Shown here: piece after piece, positions 1 through 4,813 of the stretch
Layout of the letters: every line of letters begins with the position of its first letter
Position numbering within the stretch: the first letter of the stretch is position 1
Source: a virus
Strand: one strand, 5' to 3'
IMG/VR virus record: IMGVR_UViG_3300032316_000223
Span: 1-64,000 of that record
DNA: 64,000 nt
Translations under genes and position numbers: made by a program
Notes under the pieces: model-generated
What the model saw: only the letters and a program-made list of their open reading frames with translations
Told to the model about the DNA's origin: nothing
The model's database searches: none

Positions 1-123
1 ATCATAAGTTTCTTTTTCCATTTCTTTTTGAATGTGTGATGATTTACGAATTGCGTCAAGCGCAATTGCTAATGATGAAAGGCGTTGCGCCTCTACATAT
101 TGTTTATATTCTTCAAGATTCAT
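1..123 (-). CDS. Small hypothetical protein, partial, paralog of the gene at 1473-1607
   Basis: The reading frame starts at ATG (123) and runs off the left edge after 41 codons without a stop. It begins MNLEEYKQYVEAQR. The protein at 1473-1607 begins MNLDEYKKFVTDKK and has the same hydrophilic, helical character, so the two are paralogs. An AAAGGAG Shine-Dalgarno sequence lies 9 nt upstream, inside the previous gene, whose TAA overlaps this ATG (TAATG). It is the last visible gene of the left microgene cassette. Function is not recognised. Confidence 0.6.
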   Translation of the reverse strand, partial: MNLEEYKQYVEAQRLSSLAIALDAIRKSSHIQKEMEKETYD

Positions 124-227
124 TAATTGTAACTCCTTTTACATTCTGCACATACAGAATTAATTTTGCAATAACACCCAGCATATACTGGCTCTGGATT
201 TTCGTAGTAATCGTCATAGTAATTCAT
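123..227 (-). CDS. Cys-rich microprotein, 34 aa
   Basis: A 34-residue acidic and Tyr-rich peptide beginning MNYYDDYYENPEP, with a C-terminal CYC and CAEC pair typical of a minimal zinc-binding knuckle. Its stop overlaps the start of the next gene (TAATG), and a GGGGGT stretch upstream of its ATG can serve as ribosome binding site. Part of the left minus-strand microgene chain. Function unknown. Short length lowers certainty, but the chained overlaps and matching strand support it. Confidence 0.5.
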   Translation of the reverse strand: MNYYDDYYENPEPVYAGCYCKINSVCAECKRSYN

Positions 228-230
228 GAG

Positions 231-344
231 TTACCCCCAACATTCTTGACAAGTAGCGGTTAAAAGTTTTGCATCTTCAAGAGCAACCTCTACAGTAGGC
301 TCTTCGCAAATCATGCATGAAAGCATTATCATTTCTTTTTGCAT
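231..344 (-). CDS. Zinc-ribbon microprotein, 37 aa, paralog of the gene at 1208-1309
   Basis: A 37-residue peptide with CMIC near the N terminus and CQECWG at the C terminus. The two CxxC pairs about 20 residues apart form a minimal zinc ribbon. The peptide at 1208-1309 shows the same design (CKGC ... CERCWE) with an acidic centre, so the two are paralogs in duplicated cassettes. The ATG overlaps the stop of the upstream gene (TAATG). A protein- or nucleic-acid-binding adaptor is plausible, but this is inference. Confidence 0.55.
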   Translation of the reverse strand: MQKEMIMLSCMICEEPTVEVALEDAKLLTATCQECWG

Positions 345-520
345 TAGTTTTCACACTCACATTCTGTAGCGTCAATATTAAATTCACAATATTGACAACC
401 TTGAAACGCAAAGTGTGCGTCACAATAAATGCGGTATTGCATTTCTTCACAACACATAAATTGTTGTGTAGAACGCATAAATGTTTTATTAAACATTAGA
501 GGGGACAATACAAGAGTCAT
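344..520 (-). CDS. Cys-rich small protein, 58 aa
   Basis: I chose the ATG at 520 because it overlaps the TGA of the upstream gene (ATGA), as elsewhere in the chain; longer versions to 544 are open. The 58 residues contain CC, C, CQYC and CEC clusters in the C-terminal two thirds, suggesting one or two zinc-binding knuckles. It sits second in the left cassette behind the 58-aa protein at 517-693. No clear counterpart is present in the right cassette. Function unknown. Confidence 0.5.
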   Translation of the reverse strand: MTLVLSPLMFNKTFMRSTQQFMCCEEMQYRIYCDAHFAFQGCQYCEFNIDATECECEN

Positions 521-693
521 AGAGACACCTGCCATTCTGACCACATAGATAAGCGGTCGCTATCATATTCAATATAGAAACTTTCTATATTGTTTTCACA
601 TACTTCGCAGAATGTGTAGCATGTGTCATTATGGAATGACTTAGCAATTTTATTAGGTACATGTGATTTACACATAGTAGTTAATGAGTTCAT
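517..693 (-). CDS. Conserved small zinc-ribbon-like protein, 58 aa, paralog of 1607-1783
   Basis: First gene of the left cassette. The start at 693 (MNSLTTMCKSH) is chosen over the in-frame ATG at 708 because AAAGGAG sits 5 nt before it and because the paralog at 1607-1783 then has exactly the same length. By hand count 31 of 58 positions are identical in an ungapped alignment, including MCKxHxP, the CxxCENNIE motif and the C-terminal MWxxWxVS. The CxxC with upstream Cys and His suggests zinc binding. Function unknown, but the conserved duplication shows it is a real gene. Confidence 0.7.
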   Translation of the reverse strand: MNSLTTMCKSHVPNKIAKSFHNDTCYTFCEVCENNIESFYIEYDSDRLSMWSEWQVSL

Positions 694-734
694 GAGAACT
701 CCTTTCATTAAGAGATTTACTTATAGTTCAATCT

Positions 735-752
735 TTATACTAGAAAGTATAA
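735..752 (-). promoter_or_regulatory. Promoter/operator of the left microgene cassette
   Basis: A perfect inverted repeat TTATACT-agaa-AGTATAA. Its right arm, read on the minus strand, is an extended -10 (TGTTATACT, 746-754) for the genes to the left. The right cassette has the equivalent at 1827-1844. A dyad overlapping the -10 suggests an operator. No good -35 hexamer is seen. Confidence 0.55.
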
Positions 753-807
753 CAGAGGGGTCTGACATCTACTAGCCAGTAATGCTATCAAATCGGACAT
801 TTAGAAA

Positions 808-871
808 TGTGACTTACATCATGTGGATAACTTACGCTTAAAATTAAATGTGATGTGCGTCATGTGGATAA
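808..871 (-). promoter_or_regulatory. Two composite CRP-like/DnaA-box elements, left copy
   Basis: Two copies of the pattern TGTGA-N6-TCATGTGGATAA start at 808 and 849, exactly 41 bp apart. Each contains a perfect consensus DnaA box on the minus strand (TTATCCACA, at 822-830 and 863-871) joined to a TGTGA half-site in CRP/GlxR-like geometry. The pair lies about 76 bp upstream of the inferred cassette transcription start. The rest of the non-coding stretch 694-935 shows only the promoter dyad and a GCCCCGAGTCA motif (897-907), also present at 1971-1981. Confidence 0.6.
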
Positions 872-935
872 CTGATCACGAGGTCGGGCGTGTCGTGCCC
901 CGAGTCATTTTTAGTTGAAGGTTAAACTATTTTTA

Positions 936-1025
936 TCATTCTGTTAAGTGCAACCAAATTGAATAAATAAATAAACCAAATAAAAAAAAGAATGCAGCGT
1001 TACCATTTAAATAAAATTCTTTCAT
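936..1025 (-). CDS. Membrane microprotein, 29 aa
   Basis: The ATG at 1025 overlaps the TGA of the upstream gene (ATGA). The 29-residue product is a single Phe/Leu-rich hydrophobic segment between MKEFYLNGNAA and a short polar tail, fitting one transmembrane helix. It is the last gene of the right cassette. Tiny membrane peptides are common in phage early regions, but no function can be assigned. Confidence 0.4.
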   Translation of the reverse strand: MKEFYLNGNAAFFFLFGLFIYSIWLHLTE

Positions 1026-1204
1026 CGCTCATTCACCTCCGCTAATTCTTCACGAAATGATTTTGCAATTTCGTTTTGTTGTTTTGTTGTGAGTGTTGCC
1101 CACATATAACCAATCAAAAAAGATTTTCCACTATCTGCATCTCCATTGCGAATTTCTTTCGCTATAGATTTTATTTCTTGAAGTAATTGCATATCAGCAG
1201 GCAT
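1022..1204 (-). CDS. Small hypothetical protein, 60 aa
   Basis: A 60-residue charged helical protein starting MPADMQLLQEIKSIAKE. It follows the zinc-ribbon microgene by 3 nt, with GGGAG as ribosome binding site inside the previous stop region. No cysteines and no recognised domain. Position in a chain of overlapping genes supports coding. Function unknown. Confidence 0.55.
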   Translation of the reverse strand: MPADMQLLQEIKSIAKEIRNGDADSGKSFLIGYMWATLTTKQQNEIAKSFREELAEVNER

Positions 1205-1207
1205 TTG

Positions 1208-1309
1208 TTACTCCCAACATCTTTCACACATTGCAGTTAAAAATTCTGCTTCCTCATCAGGAAGTTCAATCACGAATTCATCGCAACCTTTACAATTTAT
1301 TTTGGTCAT
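1208..1309 (-). CDS. Zinc-ribbon microprotein, 33 aa, paralog of 231-344
   Basis: A 33-residue peptide with CKGC at the N terminus and CERCWE at the C terminus, flanking an acidic centre (LPDEEAEF). Same architecture as the peptide at 231-344. The ATG overlaps the stop of the preceding gene (TAATG) and GGAG precedes it. Likely folds around one zinc ion; partner unknown. Confidence 0.55.
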   Translation of the reverse strand: MTKINCKGCDEFVIELPDEEAEFLTAMCERCWE

Positions 1310-1473
1310 TATTTAACTCCTTTATATAAAAAGTCCCAAGCCTTACGGCAGATTAAAATTGAATTGCAATTATCGCAACAAATTGCACCTTCAGGGTTAA
1401 AGTTTACTTCATATGGATCTACATAGAAAGTATTCTTTCCGCAGATAGATTTAAGTGAATAAATAGCGTTCAT
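1309..1473 (-). CDS. Cys-rich small protein, 54 aa
   Basis: A 54-residue protein with a single early Cys and a CCDNC plus C cluster near residues 32-42, followed by an aromatic C-terminal helix. The start at 1473 overlaps the preceding stop (TAATG) and its own stop overlaps the next ATG the same way. Probably a zinc- or metal-binding microprotein. Function unknown. Confidence 0.5.
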   Translation of the reverse strand: MNAIYSLKSICGKNTFYVDPYEVNFNPEGAICCDNCNSILICRKAWDFLYKGVK

Positions 1474-1607
1474 TAGTTTTCCTCATTTTCTTTTTGAGAG
1501 TGGATAAGTTCATTTTGCTTTTTAGCATTTGCAAGAATTGCCATCGCATCAATGCGTGACATTCTTTTTTTATCAGTTACGAATTTTTTATATTCATCAA
1601 GGTTCAT
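1473..1607 (-). CDS. Small hypothetical protein, 44 aa, paralog of 1-123
   Basis: Begins MNLDEYKKFVTDKK, matching the partial gene at the left edge (MNLEEYKQYVEAQR). It is highly charged and predicted helical with a Gln/Asn/Glu-rich tail. Linked by TAATG overlaps to both neighbours. In this cassette the gene is second, whereas its paralog is fifth in the left cassette, so gene order was reshuffled after duplication. Confidence 0.55.
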   Translation of the reverse strand: MNLDEYKKFVTDKKRMSRIDAMAILANAKKQNELIHSQKENEEN

Positions 1608-1783
1608 TATTTAGATACCTTCCAATCAGTCCACATTGGTAGACGCTCAGGGTCAGTATCGTTATACCAACGCTCAATATTATTTTCACATTCCATGCAG
1701 AATGTAAATTGGTCATCATTTACTGATGAGATAGCAGGGACAAATGGAATATGTGTTTTACACATTGTGTTTAATGAAGTCAT
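1607..1783 (-). CDS. Conserved small zinc-ribbon-like protein, 58 aa, paralog of 517-693
   Basis: First gene of the right cassette, with AAAGGAAG about 6 nt before ATG 1783. It has the same length as the protein at 517-693 and about half the residues are identical, including MCKTHIP, CMECENNIE and MWTDWKVS. The two CxxC cysteines with an earlier CKxH could bind zinc. Conservation of the first gene and of the upstream control DNA shows that the promoter and first gene were duplicated as a unit. Confidence 0.7.
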   Translation of the reverse strand: MTSLNTMCKTHIPFVPAISSVNDDQFTFCMECENNIERWYNDTDPERLPMWTDWKVSK

Positions 1784-1826
1784 TTTGACTTCCTTTCTTT
1801 AGGGGGTTTACTTCTTTTTCAACCTT

Positions 1827-1844
1827 CTATACCTAGAAGTATAG
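1827..1844 (-). promoter_or_regulatory. Promoter/operator of the right microgene cassette
   Basis: Inverted repeat CTATAC-N6-GTATAG. The right arm on the minus strand forms an extended -10, TGCTATACT (1838-1846). It aligns with the dyad at 735-752, including the downstream-shared GGGGTCTGACATCTACT block, so the control region is duplicated with the genes. Confidence 0.55.
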
Positions 1845-1899
1845 CAGGGGGGTCTGACATCTACTGACGGGTAATCATACCAAAACGGACATTTTGAAA

Positions 1900-1963
1900 T
1901 GTGATGTAGGTCATGTGGATAACTTACGCTCAATTCTGAATGTGATCTACATCATGTGGATAA
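1900..1963 (-). promoter_or_regulatory. Two composite CRP-like/DnaA-box elements, right copy
   Basis: The pattern TGTGA-N6-TCATGTGGATAA occurs at 1900 and 1941, again exactly 41 bp apart. Perfect minus-strand DnaA boxes (TTATCCACA) lie at 1914-1922 and 1955-1963. In three of the four elements in the window the centre of the spacer is TA, as in the GlxR consensus TGTGANNTANNTCACA. The element pair is about 76 bp from the inferred minus-strand start, as in the left copy. Confidence 0.6.
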
Positions 1964-2005
1964 CTTTTTTGCCCCGAGTCAATGTCCGATTTGCACCATT
2001 TGTCG

Positions 2006-2071
2006 TGTGGCGTATATCACATGCGACACGCCGTGCTAGGACTTGACTTTTGGCAGGGTATGTGATAGGAT
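2006..2071 (+). promoter_or_regulatory. Early promoter P1 with CRP/GlxR-like site
   Basis: TTGACT (2043-2048), a 17-bp spacer and TAGGAT (2066-2071) form a sigma-70-type promoter. Upstream lies TGTGGCGTATATCACA (2006-2021), one mismatch from the CRP/GlxR consensus, centred about 64 bp before the inferred start. Downstream DNA (CTATAACAATTAAATA) is shared with P2. The stretch 1784-2286 otherwise has no gene. Confidence 0.65.
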
Positions 2072-2116
2072 ACTCCTATAACAATTAAATAGCGCTATAG
2101 ATAGTACCCCCTAGAA

Positions 2117-2171
2117 TGTGACCAACACCACACGCTAAGGGCTTGACTTTTAGACAAATGTCTGCTAGTAT
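2117..2171 (+). promoter_or_regulatory. Early promoter P2 with CRP-like site
   Basis: TTGACT (2143-2148), 17 bp, TAGTAT (2166-2171), exactly 100 bp downstream of P1. A weaker palindrome TGTGACCAACACCACA lies at 2117-2132. The sequence after the -10 repeats that of P1. It should drive the 40-aa gene at 2287. Confidence 0.65.
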
Positions 2172-2193
2172 TACTACTATAACAATTAAATAC

Positions 2194-2236
2194 AAATCCT
2201 AGTGAGCCTCCCAATAAGAGCAAATAACCTAGGTCA
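2194..2236 (+). repeat. Leader repeat, copy 1
   Basis: AAATCCTAGTGAGCCTC (2194-2210) and AATAAGAGCAAATAACCTAGG (2213-2233) in the leader before the 40-aa gene recur at 2498-2514 and 2554-2577 before the gene at 2628. CCTAG at one end can pair with CTAGG at the other, so a leader RNA structure is possible. Confidence 0.6.
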
Positions 2237-2286
2237 AGAAAAGCGATAGACACAAGGTCTATCACATTAAAAAAAGGAGTCATCAA

Positions 2287-2409
2287 ATGACAAACCCATT
2301 CTTAGCCCTTATGGACTGGATCAACGAAAACGGAGATCTAGGCGGTCCCTACCCTGCCTTTATTGGCGTAGGCATAGCGTTCGCCCTATGCGTTATCTTT
2401 GGACTGTGA
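2287..2409 (+). CDS. Small membrane protein, 40 aa
   Basis: AAAAAAGGAG lies 7 nt before the ATG. The product begins MTNPFLALMDWINENG, with a Gly/Pro linker and a hydrophobic C-terminal segment (roughly residues 24-40) fitting one transmembrane helix. It lies alone between P1/P2 and P3, and its stop codon overlaps the P3 CRP-like site. Its DNA is visibly richer in G and C than most of the window. It is too short for family assignment. Confidence 0.6.
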   Translation: MTNPFLALMDWINENGDLGGPYPAFIGVGIAFALCVIFGL

Positions 2410-2470
2410 CCTATCTCACACCACGCCTACGGCGTGTCGCCTTGACTTTTCAGGGTATGTGTGATAGTCT
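2405..2470 (+). promoter_or_regulatory. Early promoter P3 with perfect CRP/GlxR consensus
   Basis: TGTGACCTATCTCACA (2405-2420) matches both the CRP consensus TGTGAN6TCACA and the GlxR form with central TA. TTGACT (2442-2447) and TAGTCT (2465-2470) follow with a 17-bp spacer. The site is centred about 64 bp upstream of the inferred start, the same as P1 and in the usual class I activator range. Confidence 0.7.
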
Positions 2471-2497
2471 TACGACATAGAAAATTAAATATAGAAT

Positions 2498-2577
2498 AAA
2501 TCCTAGTGAGCCTCTGAGCCTAGCAAATAACCCCCTAAAGGGTGAGCCTAGCAAATAAGAGCAAATAACCTAGGTCA
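2498..2577 (+). repeat. Leader repeat, copy 2, with internal 16-bp direct repeat
   Basis: It contains the two blocks of copy 1, separated by an insertion with a 16-bp direct repeat TGAGCCTAGCAAATAA at 2515-2530 and 2543-2558, and an inverted CCCCCTAAAGGG between them. Located between P3 and the start codon at 2628, it would form most of the leader RNA. Confidence 0.6.
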
Positions 2578-2627
2578 GCAAAAAGGTTAGCAAATCGCTA
2601 ACTAAACTAAAAGAAAGGTGGTCTCAA

Positions 2628-2855
2628 ATGACTACATTAAATAACTACTATAACGAAATTCGTTCTGATATTGCTAAGGACTTTGGTCTAGAGGCAGGTG
2701 GCTATGCGCCACAACCTAAGATGATACCTATCAGAATTGCTGCTCGCATTAACTATAAGTATCCTCCTACCTATGAGGGTAGAAAAGTTATTCTCAACCC
2801 TATGGCGGTGCGTATTGCTAAGCGATACCTATCACTATCTAAGGTAGGTGAATAA
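2628..2855 (+). CDS. Hypothetical protein, 75 aa
   Basis: A 75-residue basic protein starting MTTLNNYYNEIRSDIAKDFG, with AAAGAAAGGTGG before the ATG. It has an Arg/Lys/Tyr-rich C-terminal half (RIAARINYKYPP, RIAKRYLSLSK) that could contact nucleic acid. It heads an early block driven by P3. The next gene starts directly after its stop. Not recognised. Confidence 0.65.
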   Translation: MTTLNNYYNEIRSDIAKDFGLEAGGYAPQPKMIPIRIAARINYKYPPTYEGRKVILNPMAVRIAKRYLSLSKVGE

Positions 2856-3008
2856 ATGACTATCACCTATACACTTTGGCAGGGTAGCCAATTACTAGCA
2901 GTAAATCAAAAGGCTAACAAGCCAGAAGAAATACTTGCAGTTATTGCAGAACTAAATAAATTAGGTAAGGGTTTCACTTACAACATTAGAGAAGTAGAGG
3001 TTAAATAG
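2856..3008 (+). CDS. Hypothetical protein, 50 aa
   Basis: Starts on the base after the preceding stop, with AAGGTAGG as ribosome binding site. The product begins MTITYTLWQGSQLL and has an alternating beta-then-helix look, ending in FTYNIREVEVK. It is similar in length and layout to the protein at 3160-3333, though identity is weak. Function unknown. Confidence 0.5.
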   Translation: MTITYTLWQGSQLLAVNQKANKPEEILAVIAELNKLGKGFTYNIREVEVK

Positions 3009-3010
3009 TT

Positions 3011-3163
3011 ATGGAGTTCTACATTAACTTAGATTTTATTAGTATCTATGCTGATAGCATAGGACTACAGGTAGAGTTGCCTACATGGCTACTAATTGGC
3101 TCTATTGCATTAGTTTATTCTATTAAACTAATTAGAAACGAAAAGTCAGGGGAATCTAAATGA
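3011..3163 (+). CDS. Small membrane protein, 50 aa
   Basis: A 50-residue protein with a polar N terminus and one hydrophobic segment at about residues 24-40 (LPTWLLIGSIALVYSI), followed by a basic tail (KLIRNEKSGESK). This is the topology of a single-pass inner-membrane peptide. Its TGA overlaps the next ATG (ATGA). Function unknown. Confidence 0.5.
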   Translation: MEFYINLDFISIYADSIGLQVELPTWLLIGSIALVYSIKLIRNEKSGESK

Positions 3164-3333
3164 AGGTAACACTAACAACCATGCAAGGCAACACTCGCAA
3201 CATTAACCTTATGACTAAGCAAGAGGTATTAGATTTTATAGAATTGTTTAAATCTACATTACACAAAAATCAAAGAGTTAAGGTAACTTGTGATCTATTA
3301 AGCATAGATGGTTATCTACAGGGGCAGGCCTAG
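3160..3333 (+). CDS. Hypothetical protein, 57 aa
   Basis: Coupled by ATGA to the membrane peptide upstream. It begins MKVTLTTMQGNTRN and ends with a hydrophilic beta-like segment (VKVTCDLLSIDGY). Last gene of the P3 block, followed immediately by two terminator hairpins. Function unknown. Confidence 0.5.
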   Translation: MKVTLTTMQGNTRNINLMTKQEVLDFIELFKSTLHKNQRVKVTCDLLSIDGYLQGQA

Positions 3334-3334
3334 T

Positions 3335-3371
3335 AGGGGGCAACCCCTCTAGTGTGCTCACTATTTTTTTT
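3335..3371 (+). terminator. Tandem-hairpin terminator of the early block
   Basis: Hairpin 1 is AGGGG-GCAA-CCCCT (3335-3348), with a GNRA-type loop. Hairpin 2 is TAGTG-tgct-CACTA (3350-3363), followed by a run of T (3364-3371). The DNA from here to 3460 is very AT-rich without further signals. Confidence 0.7.
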
Positions 3372-3464
3372 ATTTTTTATTTTTAAAATTACATATCATA
3401 CATCTAAGAAAAATATTCAGATTTTCTCAAAATAAAAATTTTTTCAGATTTTCAGGGGGTAGAG

Positions 3465-3470
3465 TATAAT
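3465..3470 (+). promoter_or_regulatory. -10 element, leaderless type
   Basis: TATAAT ends 6 nt before the ATG at 3477, so transcription should start at or next to the start codon. No Shine-Dalgarno sequence fits between. Confidence 0.55.
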
Positions 3471-3476
3471 AAATAT

Positions 3477-3635
3477 ATGTGCCAACACTCCTATACATAC
3501 ACAGGTCCTGGGCTATGCCGATATTGTGGTTTGGACACACATGATCCTGACTGGAATAAAATAAATAAGGGGTATTCAGAGTATAGAAAAAAAGTTGGAT
3601 TTTTCTTCAATAATAATGTCTGGTGGACAATCTAG
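3477..3635 (+). CDS. Zinc-finger-like small protein, 52 aa
   Basis: Begins MCQHSYTYTGPGLCRYCG. The C-x-x-H and C-x-x-C pairs 10 residues apart form a compact zinc-binding site, followed by an aromatic, basic C-terminal half. There is no ribosome binding site, but a TATAAT lies 6 nt before the ATG, so the mRNA is probably leaderless. Function unknown. Confidence 0.6.
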   Translation: MCQHSYTYTGPGLCRYCGLDTHDPDWNKINKGYSEYRKKVGFFFNNNVWWTI

Positions 3636-3646
3636 CCACAATATGC

Positions 3647-3652
3647 TAGAAT
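3647..3652 (+). promoter_or_regulatory. Extended -10 element, leaderless type
   Basis: TGCTAGAAT ends 6 nt before the ATG at 3659. Confidence 0.5.
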
Positions 3653-3658
3653 ATATAT

Positions 3659-3799
3659 ATGCACTTACTTGGACTAGAAATTCGGAAAGACCGTAGAGAA
3701 AAACAATACTCTATGTTGTCTTGCTATGGTTGTGCTAAAATAATCTGGGTAGCAAAAGAAAACATTAGAGTCAGCAACTACTGTACTTCATGCAAATGA
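3659..3799 (+). CDS. Zinc-ribbon microprotein, 46 aa
   Basis: Basic N terminus (LEIRKDRREKQY) followed by CYGC and, at the extreme C terminus, CTSCK, giving a classic two-knuckle zinc ribbon. It has its own leaderless-type promoter and its TGA overlaps the next ATG. DNA- or polymerase-binding would fit such a fold, but nothing here proves it. Confidence 0.6.
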   Translation: MHLLGLEIRKDRREKQYSMLSCYGCAKIIWVAKENIRVSNYCTSCK

Positions 3800-3861
3800 A
3801 ACAACGAATAATAATCTCTATCATCATAATTGGTTTGGCAGCATTGATATGGCTATCTTAG
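3796..3861 (+). CDS. Single-helix membrane peptide, 21 aa
   Basis: MKQR followed by an Ile/Leu/Ala stretch to the stop: almost nothing but one membrane helix with a basic N-terminal anchor. It is coupled by ATGA to the zinc-ribbon gene and overlaps the following gene in another frame. Such a short frame could arise by chance; the coupling and clean hydrophobic design are the support. Confidence 0.35.
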   Translation: MKQRIIISIIIIGLAALIWLS

Positions 3862-4001
3862 ACAACCTTGAGGCCTCTATGGCAGATGACGACGGTATGC
3901 CAAGTAAAACAGTTAACGATATAATTAAAGAAATAATTGAAGATCCAGAGCACTATAAACTTATGGAACGATTAAAATATATGGAGGATCATGGAATCTG
4001 A
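3849..4001 (+). CDS. Acidic hypothetical protein, 50 aa
   Basis: A very acidic 50-residue helical protein (MAILDNLEASMADDDG, then KEIIEDPEHYKLMERL). It overlaps both neighbours out of frame. Acidic, helical phage microproteins often act as DNA mimics or protein inhibitors; here that is only an inference. Confidence 0.5.
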   Translation: MAILDNLEASMADDDGMPSKTVNDIIKEIIEDPEHYKLMERLKYMEDHGI

Positions 4002-4149
4002 ATCATTGGATAAACATACTGCAAAAGGTTTGAACATAGTAAACGAAACAAGTAAATCAACAAAGTGTTGTGACACATGTGCATGTGGTAATTCTGAAGA
4101 AGAAAAGTTTAATAAATTAATGGAGACTCAGTCTTCTTTTGAAGAGTAA
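3991..4149 (+). CDS. Cys-cluster small protein, 52 aa
   Basis: Contains CCDTCAC around residues 26-32 between polar, Ser/Glu-rich flanks. It starts inside the end of the previous gene (AUG in GGAGGATCATGG, so GGAGG gives the ribosome binding site). It ends directly against the convergent gene at 4150. Metal binding is likely; function unknown. Confidence 0.5.
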   Translation: MESESLDKHTAKGLNIVNETSKSTKCCDTCACGNSEEEKFNKLMETQSSFEE

Positions 4150-4350
4150 TTACCACTTACCTAGAGGACACTTGGCTCTTTCTAAAACAACTTTCATTTT
4201 CATAAAACATCCACACTTGCTGCATCTTTGCATTCTTTGTTGGAACTCAGGGCATGTATAACAAACACCCAATCTCTCTTTAGCCACCTGTCTTGAAACT
4301 TTTGGAGAAGATCTGTCTAGCATATTCCAAGGTTTAACATCGTCACTCAT
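4150..4350 (-). CDS. Small zinc-finger protein (CxxC ... CxxC ... CPLGKW)
   Basis: 66 residues. After a polar N terminus come CYTCPEF, CSKCGCFMKMK and the terminal CPLGKW. I recognise this pattern from small conserved proteins in many tailed phages, where the cysteines are expected to bind zinc; their role is not known. AAAGGAAA in the end of the upstream gene provides the ribosome binding site. Last gene of the three-gene minus-strand island. Confidence 0.75.
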   Translation of the reverse strand: MSDDVKPWNMLDRSSPKVSRQVAKERLGVCYTCPEFQQRMQRCSKCGCFMKMKVVLERAKCPLGKW

Positions 4351-4812
4351 TTATTTTCCTTTCTTTGGATGATCTAATTCCATTTGTTTAGAAAACTCGC
4401 TATTTCCCAACCACCAACTTTGATCATCAATATACCATATTATACCAATACCTTTAGACATAGCATATTGGATAGCCCATGACAAATATTGTACAGTGGG
4501 ATCATTAGGAGCCTTTGATAAAACTATATATGAATTTCCACCAGTTTCTTTTAAATGCATAATTACTCCAGAAACTTCAGGTTTAAACTCTTCTGGCATA
4601 CTTTCTATTTCTAGCCAACCACAAGTAAAATTTTTACATGGTTCTTGTGGTCTATTTTCATAATCTTTACAGCCTTTGCCAATTTCAATAAAAAAACAAG
4701 GTTTGCCAGGATACATTTCATGTCCTCTTATATCTGCATGAAGCCAACCCTCACAACATTTTGTACAAGTTCCACATTCTTTTTTTACAACCATTGGCAA
4801 CAGAGTTTTCAT
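4351..4812 (-). CDS. YkgJ-like CxxCxxCC metal-cluster protein, 153 aa
   Basis: The start at 4812 (MKTLLPMVVKKECGTC) is chosen because the upstream gene ends 1 nt before it. Further upstream the same frame overlaps that gene. C13-x2-C16-x2-C19-C20 near the N terminus, with additional Cys at about 39, 48, 59 and 64, matches the YkgJ/CxxCxxCC family, whose members coordinate zinc or an iron-sulfur cluster and are mostly uncharacterised. The C-terminal half is a mixed alpha/beta domain with Trp-rich end. Cytoplasmic. Confidence 0.7.
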   Translation of the reverse strand: MKTLLPMVVKKECGTCTKCCEGWLHADIRGHEMYPGKPCFFIEIGKGCKDYENRPQEPCKNFTCGWLEIESMPEEFKPEVSGVIMHLKETGGNSYIVLSKAPNDPTVQYLSWAIQYAMSKGIGIIWYIDDQSWWLGNSEFSKQMELDHPKKGK

Positions 4813-4813
4813 A

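Noticed and set aside
2095-2286. 63-codon minus-strand frame over the early promoters
   Set aside because: It covers P2, the leader repeat and the ribosome binding site of the gene at 2287; no start signals of its own.
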